Assembly (NCBI RefSeq): GCF_900142515.1
Contig: NZ_FRBC01000003.1
Span: 130,432 to 194,431, forward strand
Length of the DNA stretch: 64,000 bases
Direction: 5' to 3'
DNA from: Pseudoselenomonas ruminantium
Lineage (GTDB): Bacteria > Bacillota > Negativicutes > Selenomonadales > Selenomonadaceae
The notes below the pieces were generated by a model that was not told the origin of the DNA, did no database searches, and saw only the letters and a program-made list of their open reading frames with translations. The stretch's first letter is position 1. Each line of letters starts with the position of its first letter. Made by a program: the position numbers and the translations under genes. Shown here one piece after another: positions 41,847 through 50,184 of this stretch.

Positions 41847-41851
41847 AAGCT

Positions 41852-41894
41852 GCCCCTTTCAGGGGGAAGTGGGCCTCCAAGGCCCGAAAGGGGC
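41852..41894 (+). other. Intercistronic hairpin
   Basis: GCCCCTTTC (41852-41860) pairs with GAAAGGGGC (41886-41894), with an inner GGGCCT/AGGCCC stem. No T-run follows, so it is more likely an mRNA-processing or stability element than a terminator. Confidence 0.55.
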
Positions 41895-41914
41895 GACATA
41901 AATGAGGTGTATAT

Positions 41915-42766
41915 ATGAGTGAAAATAAGATTCCCGCCGCCAGTTACGCTGTCGTAGGCGGTTCGGGCACATTATCCAGCAACTTCCCGGCCAACGTGCC
42001 GGATGAGGATGTGGAGATCCTCGCAGATAATCTGCGATTTGATACGCCTTATGGCACGAGCCCTGCCATGCGTCTGTTCCGCGTAGGGGAAAAGCATGTG
42101 CTTACCGTGAAGATGCATGGCTGGCGCAGCGGTGTCACGCGAGCGGATGCGTCCCGGCAGGTATTCTGGGTGTTCCGGGAAGCCGGTGTCAAGCGCATCA
42201 TCTCCGAAGGCGGTGTAGGCACGGTCAACAAACTGTTGGATCTGCGGGATTTCATCATTCCCGACGATTATCTCGATTTATCCGTGCGCAAGGATGTTAT
42301 GCTCGATGGCCGCTATCTGTTGGTCATGAGAGACGCCCTGTGCCCGGAAATGCGCAAGGCCCTGATTGCGGCCACGAAAAAGCGCTTCGATGGCCGTGTA
42401 TTTACCCGCGGAACCTATGCCGTGACCGATGGCCGGCATTTTGAAAGCCCGGCGGAGGTGGCCATGATGAACGGCCATGCCGACATTGTCGGACAGAGTA
42501 TCTGCCCGGAAGTCTATCTGGCCCGGGAAATCGGTGCCTGCTATGCGGGGCTGTACTTCACGGTGAATTATGGTGAGGGCATCAAGGAAAAATGGTCCCA
42601 TCAGGACATGGCGGATATCTTCTATGATGATGCTCCCATGATCGGTGAAATCATCCTCGAAACCATCCGTAATGTGGATGCAGACGAGCGCGCTTGCGAA
42701 TGCCTGTCCCTGCGCAAGGAAACCCTGCTCAAGGACGTCTATAACGAGGTTTCCGCCAAGGGCTGA
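41915..42766 (+). CDS. MTA phosphorylase-like nucleoside phosphorylase
   Basis: A 283-residue protein of the MTAP/PNP family. Features are the phosphate loop VVGGSGTL near residue 14, a central VKRIISEGGVGTVNKLLDLR and AEVAMMNGHADIVGQSICPE, which matches the methionine/substrate block of MTAP. MTAP releases adenine from methylthioadenosine. Its place in an mqn operon suggests removal of the purine base from (amino)futalosine, a step done by MqnB or MTAN elsewhere. GAGGTG precedes the ATG. The fold is well supported; the substrate is inferred from context. Confidence 0.8.
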   Translation: MSENKIPAASYAVVGGSGTLSSNFPANVPDEDVEILADNLRFDTPYGTSPAMRLFRVGEKHVLTVKMHGWRSGVTRADASRQVFWVFREAGVKRIISEGGVGTVNKLLDLRDFIIPDDYLDLSVRKDVMLDGRYLLVMRDALCPEMRKALIAATKKRFDGRVFTRGTYAVTDGRHFESPAEVAMMNGHADIVGQSICPEVYLAREIGACYAGLYFTVNYGEGIKEKWSHQDMADIFYDDAPMIGEIILETIRNVDADERACECLSLRKETLLKDVYNEVSAKG

Positions 42767-42788
42767 AACGCTTTGAGAGGTGAGTGCA

Positions 42789-43712
42789 TTGACAGTTGAG
42801 GATATGCAGGCCTTTTTCGGTAAACAGGGGATTCGTCAGGAACTGCTGGTGCAGGCGGCAGAGTTTCGACGCCAGAATCCCTGGCAGGGGGAACGGACGC
42901 TGATTCCGCCCCGCTATCCCTACTTTGGCAAGGAAATATTGGAAGAAGCTTTGGCAGCTCTGTTGGCGGGGGCAAATCTCCTGCTGACAGGGCCTAAAGC
43001 CACGGGCAAGAACATCCTGGCGGAGAGCCTGGCTTTCCTGCTCGGCAGGCCGGTCTGGAATGTGTCGTTTCATATTGACGTAGATGCCGCTTACCTGATT
43101 GGCATGGATACCTTCAAGAGTGGGGAGGTCTGCTTCCGTCCAGGGCCTGTCCATGCTTGTGCAACGGCTGGTGGCATTGGCATCCTTGATGAGATCAACA
43201 TGGCCCGCAATGAGGCTTTGGCGGTGCTGCATTCGCTGCTGGATCATCGGCGGCAGTTGGAAGTGCCAGGGTATGACCGTTTGCAGCTGCATCCAGCTGC
43301 CCGGTTTATTGCTACGATGAACTATGGCTATGGCGGCACCAGGGAACTGAATGAAGCCCTGCTGTCCCGGTTTGTGGTCTTGCAGATGCCTGTACCCGGG
43401 GAAACGGAACTCATCGCCTTGCTGCAATATGAATTCCCGGATCTGCGGGCAGATCGGGCAGGTCTCCTGGCGGCATTGTTCCTCGACCTGCGGCAGAAAT
43501 ATGAGGCCAGGGAAATCTCTGGCCGGGCGTTGGATCTGCGGGGGCTTTTAGAATCTTTGCGCCTTATCCGTCTGGGGCTGGATGCCGGACAGGCTCTGTC
43601 TATGGGGATTACTGGCAAATGCTTTGACCATCAGGAAAAGGCACTGGTTGAAGATATCATTGCCCTGCGCCTGCCTGCTGCTTGGCGCAGCAAGGATTTC
43701 TTTGTGGGGTGA
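42789..43712 (+). CDS. MoxR-type AAA ATPase
   Basis: A 307-residue AAA+ ATPase of the MoxR/NorQ/CbbQ group. The P-loop GPKATGKN at residues 68-75 ends in Asn75 where Ser/Thr is usual. Walker B is GILDEIN (Asp132-Glu133), sensor 1 is ATMN, and ALLSRF is the likely arginine-finger region. TTG 42789 is preferred as start because GAGAGG lies eight bases upstream; GTG 42780 is inside that site. Such ATPases work with a VWA protein, encoded next, to insert cofactors or activate an enzyme. The client is unknown. Confidence 0.82.
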   Translation: MTVEDMQAFFGKQGIRQELLVQAAEFRRQNPWQGERTLIPPRYPYFGKEILEEALAALLAGANLLLTGPKATGKNILAESLAFLLGRPVWNVSFHIDVDAAYLIGMDTFKSGEVCFRPGPVHACATAGGIGILDEINMARNEALAVLHSLLDHRRQLEVPGYDRLQLHPAARFIATMNYGYGGTRELNEALLSRFVVLQMPVPGETELIALLQYEFPDLRADRAGLLAALFLDLRQKYEAREISGRALDLRGLLESLRLIRLGLDAGQALSMGITGKCFDHQEKALVEDIIALRLPAAWRSKDFFVG

Positions 43713-43717
43713 TGGCA

Positions 43718-45397
43718 ATGGCAAGTGAATCCCTGCATGCCCAGCGGCAGAAGCGGGCGCTCAATATTGTCTGGACAGCGGCGGGAAAATATGATTTCCG
43801 GCCGGAGTTTTTGGCGTTTTATCATGACGGTGAACCGGATCGTTACCTCAATTCTATTGTCGGTCTGGTTCACCGTCATTATGATGCAGAAAAACTGACG
43901 GCTTATCTGCGGGAAAGATTGGCTGGATCCCTGCTGGGGGAACTCTATACGGACTTATTCTGGCTGGGGCTGGAGTCGGCCGTCTATGAACGTGAATTGC
44001 CCTTTCGGCCGGTCCTGGCAGATTTGCGCCATTGCCATGCGGAGCGTTTTTTGCGGGAAGATGTGGACCTGTCCTTCCAGCAGTTGATGATGCGGCAGGA
44101 ACTGGCGCATACGCTCAACTGTGCCCGTTGTCGGGAGGTTCTGGGGAAAGGGGCAGGCTTGCTTAATCCCTGGGATCGGCAAATCTATCAGGCCTTATGC
44201 TTTCGGGGCGATATGGATACGGCGGACCTCATTGCGGCTATGGAAGGCATCATCAAAGATTTCTTTTGCTGCCATTGGTACGTCACGCCGCGGAAAGCGC
44301 TGCATTTTTCCCTGCCATCCTGGCTGCATGCTTGCTTGTATCGATTGCTGCCCATCCATTCCCGCTATGGGCAGGCAGATGCTGGGGGTTCATGGCAGCC
44401 CTGTCAGGGGCAGATGGCGACTGGCGGCAAATCTCTCCTGCCGGGCCGACAATGGGCGAAAATCCCTGCGTCAGAGCTGACAGATCGTTACGGGGCGTCC
44501 TTGTTCCGCCAGGAGCAGTTGCTGGAGATAGAAGGGGAAATGTGTCAGGACATCCATTGCCAGTCACAGCTCTGGTTTACGCAGGAAAAAGGCGAGGCCT
44601 GCAGGGAAAATCTAGTTTTCTTCCAACAACAGCAGGCGCGTTTCCGTACGGAATTACAGACCCTGACCCGCCGCCTGCAAAATGTCATGCTGGTACACCG
44701 GCAGCCACTGGCTCTGCCGGCCCGCCACGGTCAGCTGACCGCAGAACGGGTATGGCGCGGGGTGGTGCTGCAGGACAGCCGGATATTTTCTGCTACGGAA
44801 AAAGCAAGCTATGGAGATTTTTCTGTCATGCTGCTATTGGATGCCTCAGACTCCCGGAAAAACCGGCAGGCCGTCATAGCCAGCCAAGCTTATCTGATTG
44901 CGATGGCTTTGGGGCAGGCAGGAATCCCGTTGGCTGCGGTTTCCTTTTTCAGCCAGGCTGGCTGTACCGTGCTGCAGGTGCTCAAGGGATTTGCGGATTG
45001 CACTGCGGAAGGGATTTTTTCGTATAAGGCACAGGGCTGGAATCGGGACGGCTTAGCCTTGCGAGCCGTTGCCAAGCTGTGGGGAGAGCGGCAGGGGCGG
45101 AAGCTGGTGTTGCTCCTGACCGATGCCAATCCCAGTGATGAACAGCCTATCCCCGCTGCCTGGGGAATGGATGATCTTTATGGCGGCAAGCCGGCACTGG
45201 CAGATGCTGCACAGGGCGTGAAATTACTGAAAGAACAAGGCTTTCATGTGCTGGCGTTGGTGAATAGTGCCGCATGTGCAGCTTTGGCAGCGGAGACCGC
45301 CCACAAAATCTACGGCGAGAATTTTGTGCAGCTGCAGGATTTGTCCCAAATGGCCAACAAAGTGGGGGATTTGCTGGAAACTGAAATGCAGCGTTAA
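43718..45397 (+). CDS. VWA-domain protein, partner of MoxR ATPase
   Basis: A 559-residue cytoplasmic protein with a C-terminal von Willebrand A domain. The metal-ion site Asp375-x-Ser377-x-Ser379 lies in LLLDASDSRKN. The N-terminal 350 residues are helical and unassigned, with a Cys pair in LNCARCREVLG. The architecture matches NorD/CbbO/ViaA-type partners of MoxR ATPases. ATG 43718 (spacing 8 nt from GGGG) is favoured over ATG 43712, which overlaps the stop of the ATPase gene. The pair probably remodels a metalloenzyme or membrane complex. Confidence 0.8.
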   Translation: MASESLHAQRQKRALNIVWTAAGKYDFRPEFLAFYHDGEPDRYLNSIVGLVHRHYDAEKLTAYLRERLAGSLLGELYTDLFWLGLESAVYERELPFRPVLADLRHCHAERFLREDVDLSFQQLMMRQELAHTLNCARCREVLGKGAGLLNPWDRQIYQALCFRGDMDTADLIAAMEGIIKDFFCCHWYVTPRKALHFSLPSWLHACLYRLLPIHSRYGQADAGGSWQPCQGQMATGGKSLLPGRQWAKIPASELTDRYGASLFRQEQLLEIEGEMCQDIHCQSQLWFTQEKGEACRENLVFFQQQQARFRTELQTLTRRLQNVMLVHRQPLALPARHGQLTAERVWRGVVLQDSRIFSATEKASYGDFSVMLLLDASDSRKNRQAVIASQAYLIAMALGQAGIPLAAVSFFSQAGCTVLQVLKGFADCTAEGIFSYKAQGWNRDGLALRAVAKLWGERQGRKLVLLLTDANPSDEQPIPAAWGMDDLYGGKPALADAAQGVKLLKEQGFHVLALVNSAACAALAAETAHKIYGENFVQLQDLSQMANKVGDLLETEMQR

Positions 45398-45446
45398 AGT
45401 TTTGCCCCCTTTCGCTCGATATATAGAGCAGAAAGGGGGCATCATC

Positions 45447-45911
45447 ATGTCTATGGGATTGGAATTGCTGGCTTTGCAGAGCATAGCCGACAAGAAATAT
45501 AAGCGTACGGAAAATAGCAAGAGCAGGGAAAAGGATAAAGAGGAAAGCTATCAGGATGTCTGGGACAAGGTCCGGAAAGAGCAAGAAGAATGGGATAAAA
45601 CGCTCAATGAATATGACCTGACGAAATATAAATTGGGTCTGATGGATAGTTTCTGGTCCGATAATCATAAGACACAGGGTTATCTCTATAGCTATTACAA
45701 ACGTCAGCAACGCAGCCTGAACCAGCAGGCCATCCATGAGATTACCCAGAATATTGCCTGGCTCAACCAGCTCAACAACAGTGGCTTATTGAATGGCAGT
45801 ATCGACACCGAAGCCGCCCAGGCCACCAGCAAAGCCTTAACTACGGCCCTGCAAACCACTGTACTGGCCAGCATTAAGAACTACCAGCTTAATTCGTTTT
45901 TGGGGATTTGA
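45447..45911 (+). CDS. 154-residue helical protein after the MoxR-VWA pair
   Basis: No family is recognised. The protein is strongly helical: a charged segment (about 15-60, rich in Lys and Glu), a Tyr-rich part (GYLYSYYKRQQRSLNQQA), then Thr/Ala/Gln-rich helices. It has no signal peptide or membrane segment. AAAGGGGG precedes the ATG at 45447, 49 nt after the VWA gene and on the same strand, so it may be a third subunit or the client of the MoxR-VWA machine. Its 3' end overlaps the permease remnant on the other strand by 23 bp. Confidence 0.7.
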   Translation: MSMGLELLALQSIADKKYKRTENSKSREKDKEESYQDVWDKVRKEQEEWDKTLNEYDLTKYKLGLMDSFWSDNHKTQGYLYSYYKRQQRSLNQQAIHEITQNIAWLNQLNNSGLLNGSIDTEAAQATSKALTTALQTTVLASIKNYQLNSFLGI

Positions 45912-46260
45912 TCTTTCTAGTCAGTCTAATAGGAGTGGTTGGCATTGCATAAAGTATATTATCGAACAGTTCCACCATGGTAAAGGTGAAGATGATGGAA
46001 ATGATCCCGTAATCCCAGGCCCCTGCAATATCGAGCTGGGCGAAGGAGCCGCTCAGCGAGGGAATATTGAAGCTGATGATATCGTCAATGCCGTGGGGCA
46101 CAGGGGAATAGCCCAAAGCCATGGAAAGAAGCGTGGTCAAGCCAATGCTGATCAAAATAGCGCCCTGCACCATGAGGATAATGGTGAGTGCCAGGGTGAA
46201 CATGGCAAAGACAGGAGCAGGCTGGGTGACATCGCCAAGGGCCATCAGCGTATCATACAT
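45889..46260 (-). pseudogene. Truncated NCS2 (AzgA/PbuG-like) purine permease remnant
   Basis: The 123-residue frame matches only an internal part of a purine permease of about 430 residues. ALGDVTQPAPVFAMFTLALT, the GAILISIGLTTLLSMALGY segment and AGAWDYGIISIIFTFTMVEL align with the middle of AzgA/PbuG proteins. The N-terminal pore half and the C-terminal half are missing. AGGAGG directly abuts the ATG, leaving no spacing, so translation should be poor. Sequence after the VELFDN block changes to a short basic tail and stop. It looks like a decayed gene left between the VWA operon and fruA. Confidence 0.72.
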
Positions 46261-46277
46261 CCTCCTAAAATTTACAA

Positions 46278-46314
46278 ATAAGCAGCTCATCAACGAACTC
46301 GATGAGCTGCTTAT
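46278..46314. terminator. Terminator of the fru operon
   Basis: A 14-bp stem (46278-46291 with 46301-46314), 9-nt loop, followed on the minus strand by TTGTAAATTTT. It lies 20 bp beyond the fruA stop. Confidence 0.8.
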
Positions 46315-46334
46315 CTTATGGTATTCTTTTGATT

Positions 46335-48233
46335 TTATTCTTTGATGGGCTTCTTCAGTACGGACAGCACAAGGCAGCCAACTACAGCACCAATGATGAT
46401 TGCGGCCAGATACATGGCAGCGTTGCCGATGGTCGGTACTACGAAGATACCGCCATGGGGAGCACGCAGCGTGCAGTCAAAGGCCATGGACAGGGCACCA
46501 GCCGTAGCGGAACCGATGAATACGGACGGAATCACGCGCAGGGGGTCACCAGCAGCAAACGGGATAGCACCTTCCGTGATGAAGGACATGCCCATGACGT
46601 AGTTGGTGATACCAGCTTTGCGTTCGCTTTCGGTGAAGCGGTTCTTGAAGAACGTTGTGCAGAGCGCGATAGCCAGAGGCGGAACCATACCGCCAGCCAT
46701 AACAGCGGCCATGACATGGTATTCGCCGGAAGCTAAGAGGCCTGTACCCGTTACATAAGCAGCCTTGTTGATGGGGCCGCCCATGTCGATAGCCATCATG
46801 CCACCCATGACGATGCCCAGGAAGATACGGGCATTCGGGTCCATGTTCTTCAGGGTATCAACCAGCCAGGTGTTGATGGCACCGACCGGCGGAGCAATGA
46901 TGAACATGCTGATGAAGCCGATGATCAGGATGCCGAAGAAGGGATAGAGCAGAACGGGCTTGATGCCGTCCAAGGACTCCGGCAGGCAGGAGAAGGCTTT
47001 CTTCAGGAAGTTAACAGCGTAACCGGCAACGAAACCAGCTACGAGGGCGCCGAGGAAGCCGGAACCCGTGGTGCCAGCCAGAGCACCGCCGACGAAACCA
47101 ACAGCCAGGCCTGGACGGTCAGCGATGGACATAGCGATGAAGCCAGCGAGAATTGGCAGCATGAAGCCGAAGGAAGCACCGCCGATATCCATGAAGAACT
47201 TAGCCAGCGGCGTATTGGAGCCGAACTTGCTCGGGTCGATGGAATAATCATCGAACAGGAAGGCCATGGCAATCAGGATACCACCGCCAACGACGAAGGG
47301 CAGCATGTGGCTGACACCGTTCATGAGGTGCTTGTAGATCTGACGGCCCAGGCTTTCACCGGATACGTCAGCAGCGCCGTCGCTTTCGTCAGCACCGGAA
47401 GCATGATAGATGGGAGCGTTGCCGGACAGGGCACGGTCGAGGAGTTCGTCCGCCTTGTTGATGCCGTCAGCAACCTTGGTGATGATGGTCGGTTTGCCAT
47501 CGAAACGGGCCATAGCGACGTTCTTATCAGCAGCGACGATGATAGCGTCAGCTTTGGCAATCTCTTCAGCCGTCAGTACATTCTTGGCACCGCCGGAGCC
47601 GTTGGTCTCAACCTTGATGGTGATACCGCGTTTCTTGGCGTGCTGTTCGAGGCTTTCAGCGGCCATGAAGGTATGGGCAATGCCGGTGGGGCAGGCAGTT
47701 ACAGCCAGTACCTGGATATGGTCAGCTTTCGGTGCTTCTTCAGCGGCACTATCTGCGGCAGCCGGAGCAACGAATTTGCCATCTTCCTTGTCGTCGATGA
47801 GCTTCAGGAACTCATCTTTGCTCTGGGCAGCAATCAGGGCTTCCTTGAAATCCGGGTCCATGATCATGGTAGCCAGCTTGGACAGGATTGCCAGATGGTC
47901 ATCATTGGCAGAGTCCGGAGCGGCAATCATGAAGAACAGGCGGCTTGGCAGGCCGTCCATGGAAGCGAAGTCCATGCCAGCCGGAACCGTCATAGCAGCA
48001 AGGCCAGCGGCTTTAACGCCAGCACTCTTGGCATGGGGAGTGGCGATACCATCGCCGAGGCCAGTCGTGCCGGATTCTTCACGGGCAAATACGTCTTTCT
48101 TGTACTGTTCTTTGTCGGACAGATTGCCGCCAGCTTCCATCAGATCAGCCAGCTGATTGATGGCGGCAGCTTTGTCCGCGGGGGAGGCGCCAAGAACGAT
48201 GCTCTCGCTCTTGAGCAGGTCAGTGATACGCAT
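46335..48233 (-). CDS. fruA: PTS fructose permease EIIABC
   Basis: A 632-residue permease that imports fructose as fructose-1-phosphate. Domain order is EIIA (about 1-145, His67 in GIATPHAKS), EIIB (about 172-270, Cys181 in VTACPTGIAHTF) and EIIC (about 290-632). The EIIC has GGGILIAMAFLFDD and MGGPINKAAYVTGTG blocks of the fructose family. A linker of Ala, Glu and Asp joins A and B. AAAGGAGAG precedes the ATG. It is the third gene of fruR-fruK-fruA and ends at a hairpin terminator. Confidence 0.95.
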   Translation of the reverse strand: MRITDLLKSESIVLGASPADKAAAINQLADLMEAGGNLSDKEQYKKDVFAREESGTTGLGDGIATPHAKSAGVKAAGLAAMTVPAGMDFASMDGLPSRLFFMIAAPDSANDDHLAILSKLATMIMDPDFKEALIAAQSKDEFLKLIDDKEDGKFVAPAAADSAAEEAPKADHIQVLAVTACPTGIAHTFMAAESLEQHAKKRGITIKVETNGSGGAKNVLTAEEIAKADAIIVAADKNVAMARFDGKPTIITKVADGINKADELLDRALSGNAPIYHASGADESDGAADVSGESLGRQIYKHLMNGVSHMLPFVVGGGILIAMAFLFDDYSIDPSKFGSNTPLAKFFMDIGGASFGFMLPILAGFIAMSIADRPGLAVGFVGGALAGTTGSGFLGALVAGFVAGYAVNFLKKAFSCLPESLDGIKPVLLYPFFGILIIGFISMFIIAPPVGAINTWLVDTLKNMDPNARIFLGIVMGGMMAIDMGGPINKAAYVTGTGLLASGEYHVMAAVMAGGMVPPLAIALCTTFFKNRFTESERKAGITNYVMGMSFITEGAIPFAAGDPLRVIPSVFIGSATAGALSMAFDCTLRAPHGGIFVVPTIGNAAMYLAAIIIGAVVGCLVLSVLKKPIKE

Positions 48234-48291
48234 AATGTTCTCTCCTTTGTAAAAAAATTATATTTATGATGCCTAAAAGGCGAGATCCCAA

Positions 48292-49200
48292 TTATTCGAT
48301 GGTTGCCAGCAGTGCTTCAACTTCCGGACGGGTAGCGAGATTTTCACTAAATGCAGAAGCAGAACCCGTAGCCACACCCATATGGAAGGCCTTCTCGAAG
48401 TTCCCATTGGATTCCATATAGCCCGTGATGAAACCAGCTACCATGGAGTCGCCAGCGCCGACGGAGTTGATGAGCTTGCCTTTCGGTGCCGGGCACTTGA
48501 AGGACTGGCCATCAGCCGTCAACAGGATTGCACCATCGCCAGCCATGGAAATCAGTACGTTCTGAGCACCTTTTTCCTGCAGCTTCTTGGCATAGGTGAT
48601 GATTTCTTCATCCGTGGTCAGCTTCACGCCGAACATATCGCCCAGTTCATGGTTGTTCGGTTTGATCAGGAACGGATGATACTGCAGTACGTTGAGCAGC
48701 AGTTTCTTCTCGGCATCTACCACGATGCGGATGCCCTTGCCGTCGAGGCGGGCCATGATGCGCTGATAGATATCATCCGGCAGGGTCTTGGGAATGGAGC
48801 CTGCCAGCACCAGCGTGTCGCCTTCCACGAGCTTATCGAGCTGGGCAAAGAGTTCCTGCTGTTTTGCAACGCTTATGTCCGGACCCTGGCCGTTGATTTC
48901 TGTTTCCGTGCTGGCTTTTGCCTTGACGTTGATGCGGGAGAAACCCTCATCAAGCTGAACGAAATCGCTCTTGACGCCGAAGTCCTTGAGTTGGCGCTTG
49001 ATTTCCTCGCCTGTGAAGCCTGCGACGAAACCCAGGGCGCTGTTGTCATGGCCGAGGTTCTTGAGCACGATGGACACGTTGATGCCCTTGCCGCCCGCCA
49101 GTACCTGCTCGTAGTTCACGCGGTTGATCTCACCAGCCGTGAAGCTGTCCAAGCGTACGATGTAATCCAGAGATGGATTGAAGGTTACGGTGTAAATCAT
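48292..49200 (-). CDS. fruK: 1-phosphofructokinase
   Basis: A 302-residue PfkB-family kinase that turns fructose-1-phosphate into fructose-1,6-bisphosphate in the cytoplasm. The N-terminal TFNPSLDYIVRLDSF, the GGKGINVSIVLKNLG block and the C-terminal GAGDSMVAGFITGY (catalytic Asp) are diagnostic. GGAGAATGAAAC precedes the ATG. The fruR stop lies 3 nt upstream, and fruA follows after 58 nt. Confidence 0.95.
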   Translation of the reverse strand: MIYTVTFNPSLDYIVRLDSFTAGEINRVNYEQVLAGGKGINVSIVLKNLGHDNSALGFVAGFTGEEIKRQLKDFGVKSDFVQLDEGFSRINVKAKASTETEINGQGPDISVAKQQELFAQLDKLVEGDTLVLAGSIPKTLPDDIYQRIMARLDGKGIRIVVDAEKKLLLNVLQYHPFLIKPNNHELGDMFGVKLTTDEEIITYAKKLQEKGAQNVLISMAGDGAILLTADGQSFKCPAPKGKLINSVGAGDSMVAGFITGYMESNGNFEKAFHMGVATGSASAFSENLATRPEVEALLATIE

Positions 49201-49203
49201 GTT

Positions 49204-49950
49204 TCATTCTCCTTCAATAACAGTTGTATAATCACGATATTTCTTATCTTCCAGACGACCCGTGATGATGGTGGCACTGGAGATATTGGCAAAGGTAATC
49301 GGGGAAATCTTGTTGAACTTTGACTGGTCAGCCAGAACATAGGCATTCTTGCAACGAGCCAGGGCTGCACTCTTGATGGTGCCCTCATCCGCATCCGGCG
49401 TAGAAAAACCGGACTTGGGGCTGATGCCATTGGTGCCAAAGAATCCCTTGGTGAAGTTGTAACATTTCAAATTATTCAAAGCTTCTGTACCAACCACTGC
49501 CTCTGTCACAGCCTTTACAGCCCCGCCGATGATAAAGACCTTGAAGCCCTTGGCGGCCAGTTTGGCTGCGTGCTGCATGCCGTTCGTGACGAATACGGCA
49601 CTGGTTTCAGTCAGAAAGTCAATCAAATGCAAGGTGGTGGAACCAGCGTCGATATACACAAAATCTTTACGCTTGATCATTCCAGCCGCCTTGCGGGCAA
49701 TGGCAATCTTTTCCTCGGGGAAAAGATCGTTCTTGGTTTTCATGTCTTCCTCGGCACTCGTGTAATTGTTGTCGATGGAAGTGGCCCCGCCGTACACCTT
49801 GTAGAGCCTGCCGCATTTATGCAAAGCGGTGAGGTCCCGGCGCACCGTGGACTCAGAAGCATCCAAAGCGCGGGTGAGGTCAAGGACGGTAACAGCCTTT
49901 TTCTCTTCCAGGATGCGCAGGATGGTCGCATAACGCTCTTCCGTCAGCAT
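49204..49950 (-). CDS. fruR: DeoR-family repressor of the fructose operon
   Basis: A 248-residue DeoR regulator. An N-terminal helix-turn-helix (about 1-57, LTRALDASESTVRRDLTALH) is followed by a DeoR sugar-phosphate-sensing domain with YIDAGSTTLHLIDFL and GTNGISPKSGFSTPD. The start is ATG 49950 with GGAGAG 9 nt upstream; GTG 49959 is too near that site. It opens the operon and likely binds the 10-bp-spaced repeats in its own promoter. Fructose-1-phosphate is the expected inducer in this family. Confidence 0.92.
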   Translation of the reverse strand: MLTEERYATILRILEEKKAVTVLDLTRALDASESTVRRDLTALHKCGRLYKVYGGATSIDNNYTSAEEDMKTKNDLFPEEKIAIARKAAGMIKRKDFVYIDAGSTTLHLIDFLTETSAVFVTNGMQHAAKLAAKGFKVFIIGGAVKAVTEAVVGTEALNNLKCYNFTKGFFGTNGISPKSGFSTPDADEGTIKSAALARCKNAYVLADQSKFNKISPITFANISSATIITGRLEDKKYRDYTTVIEGE

Positions 49951-49984
49951 GGCTATCACTCTCCAAAATTGTGATGTTTTTTAT

Positions 49985-50020
49985 ATAATACAACTAAAGT
50001 CAGCCAAAGTCAATCAAAGC
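49985..50020 (-). promoter_or_regulatory. fru promoter with 10-bp-spaced operator repeats
   Basis: On the minus strand TTGACT (50013-50008) and TATTAT (49990-49985) are 17 bp apart. AAAGT, AAAGT and AAAGC occur at 49996, 50006 and 50016 (plus-strand sense) within a repeated CAAAGTCA pattern. The 10-bp period puts them on one face of the helix, as expected for a DeoR-type repressor, and they cover the -35 box and spacer. Confidence 0.75.
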
Positions 50021-50136
50021 CACGAAAAAACAAGCAAAAAAGTGCTAAATCTCGTCAAAAACCACCGACAAAATACGAATGTACTTTATTATAGTACAGA
50101 GATAAACATAAAAAAGAGGATTATTCGCTATGCAGA

Positions 50137-50145
50137 TGGTATAAT
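50137..50145 (+). promoter_or_regulatory. Extended -10 promoter of the YitT gene
   Basis: TGGTATAAT gives an extended -10 box; no good -35 is present. It lies 40 nt before the start codon at 50185. Confidence 0.55.
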
Positions 50146-50184
50146 AGATAATAGATATGATTGTAAAATGGGAGCGTGAGGCGT

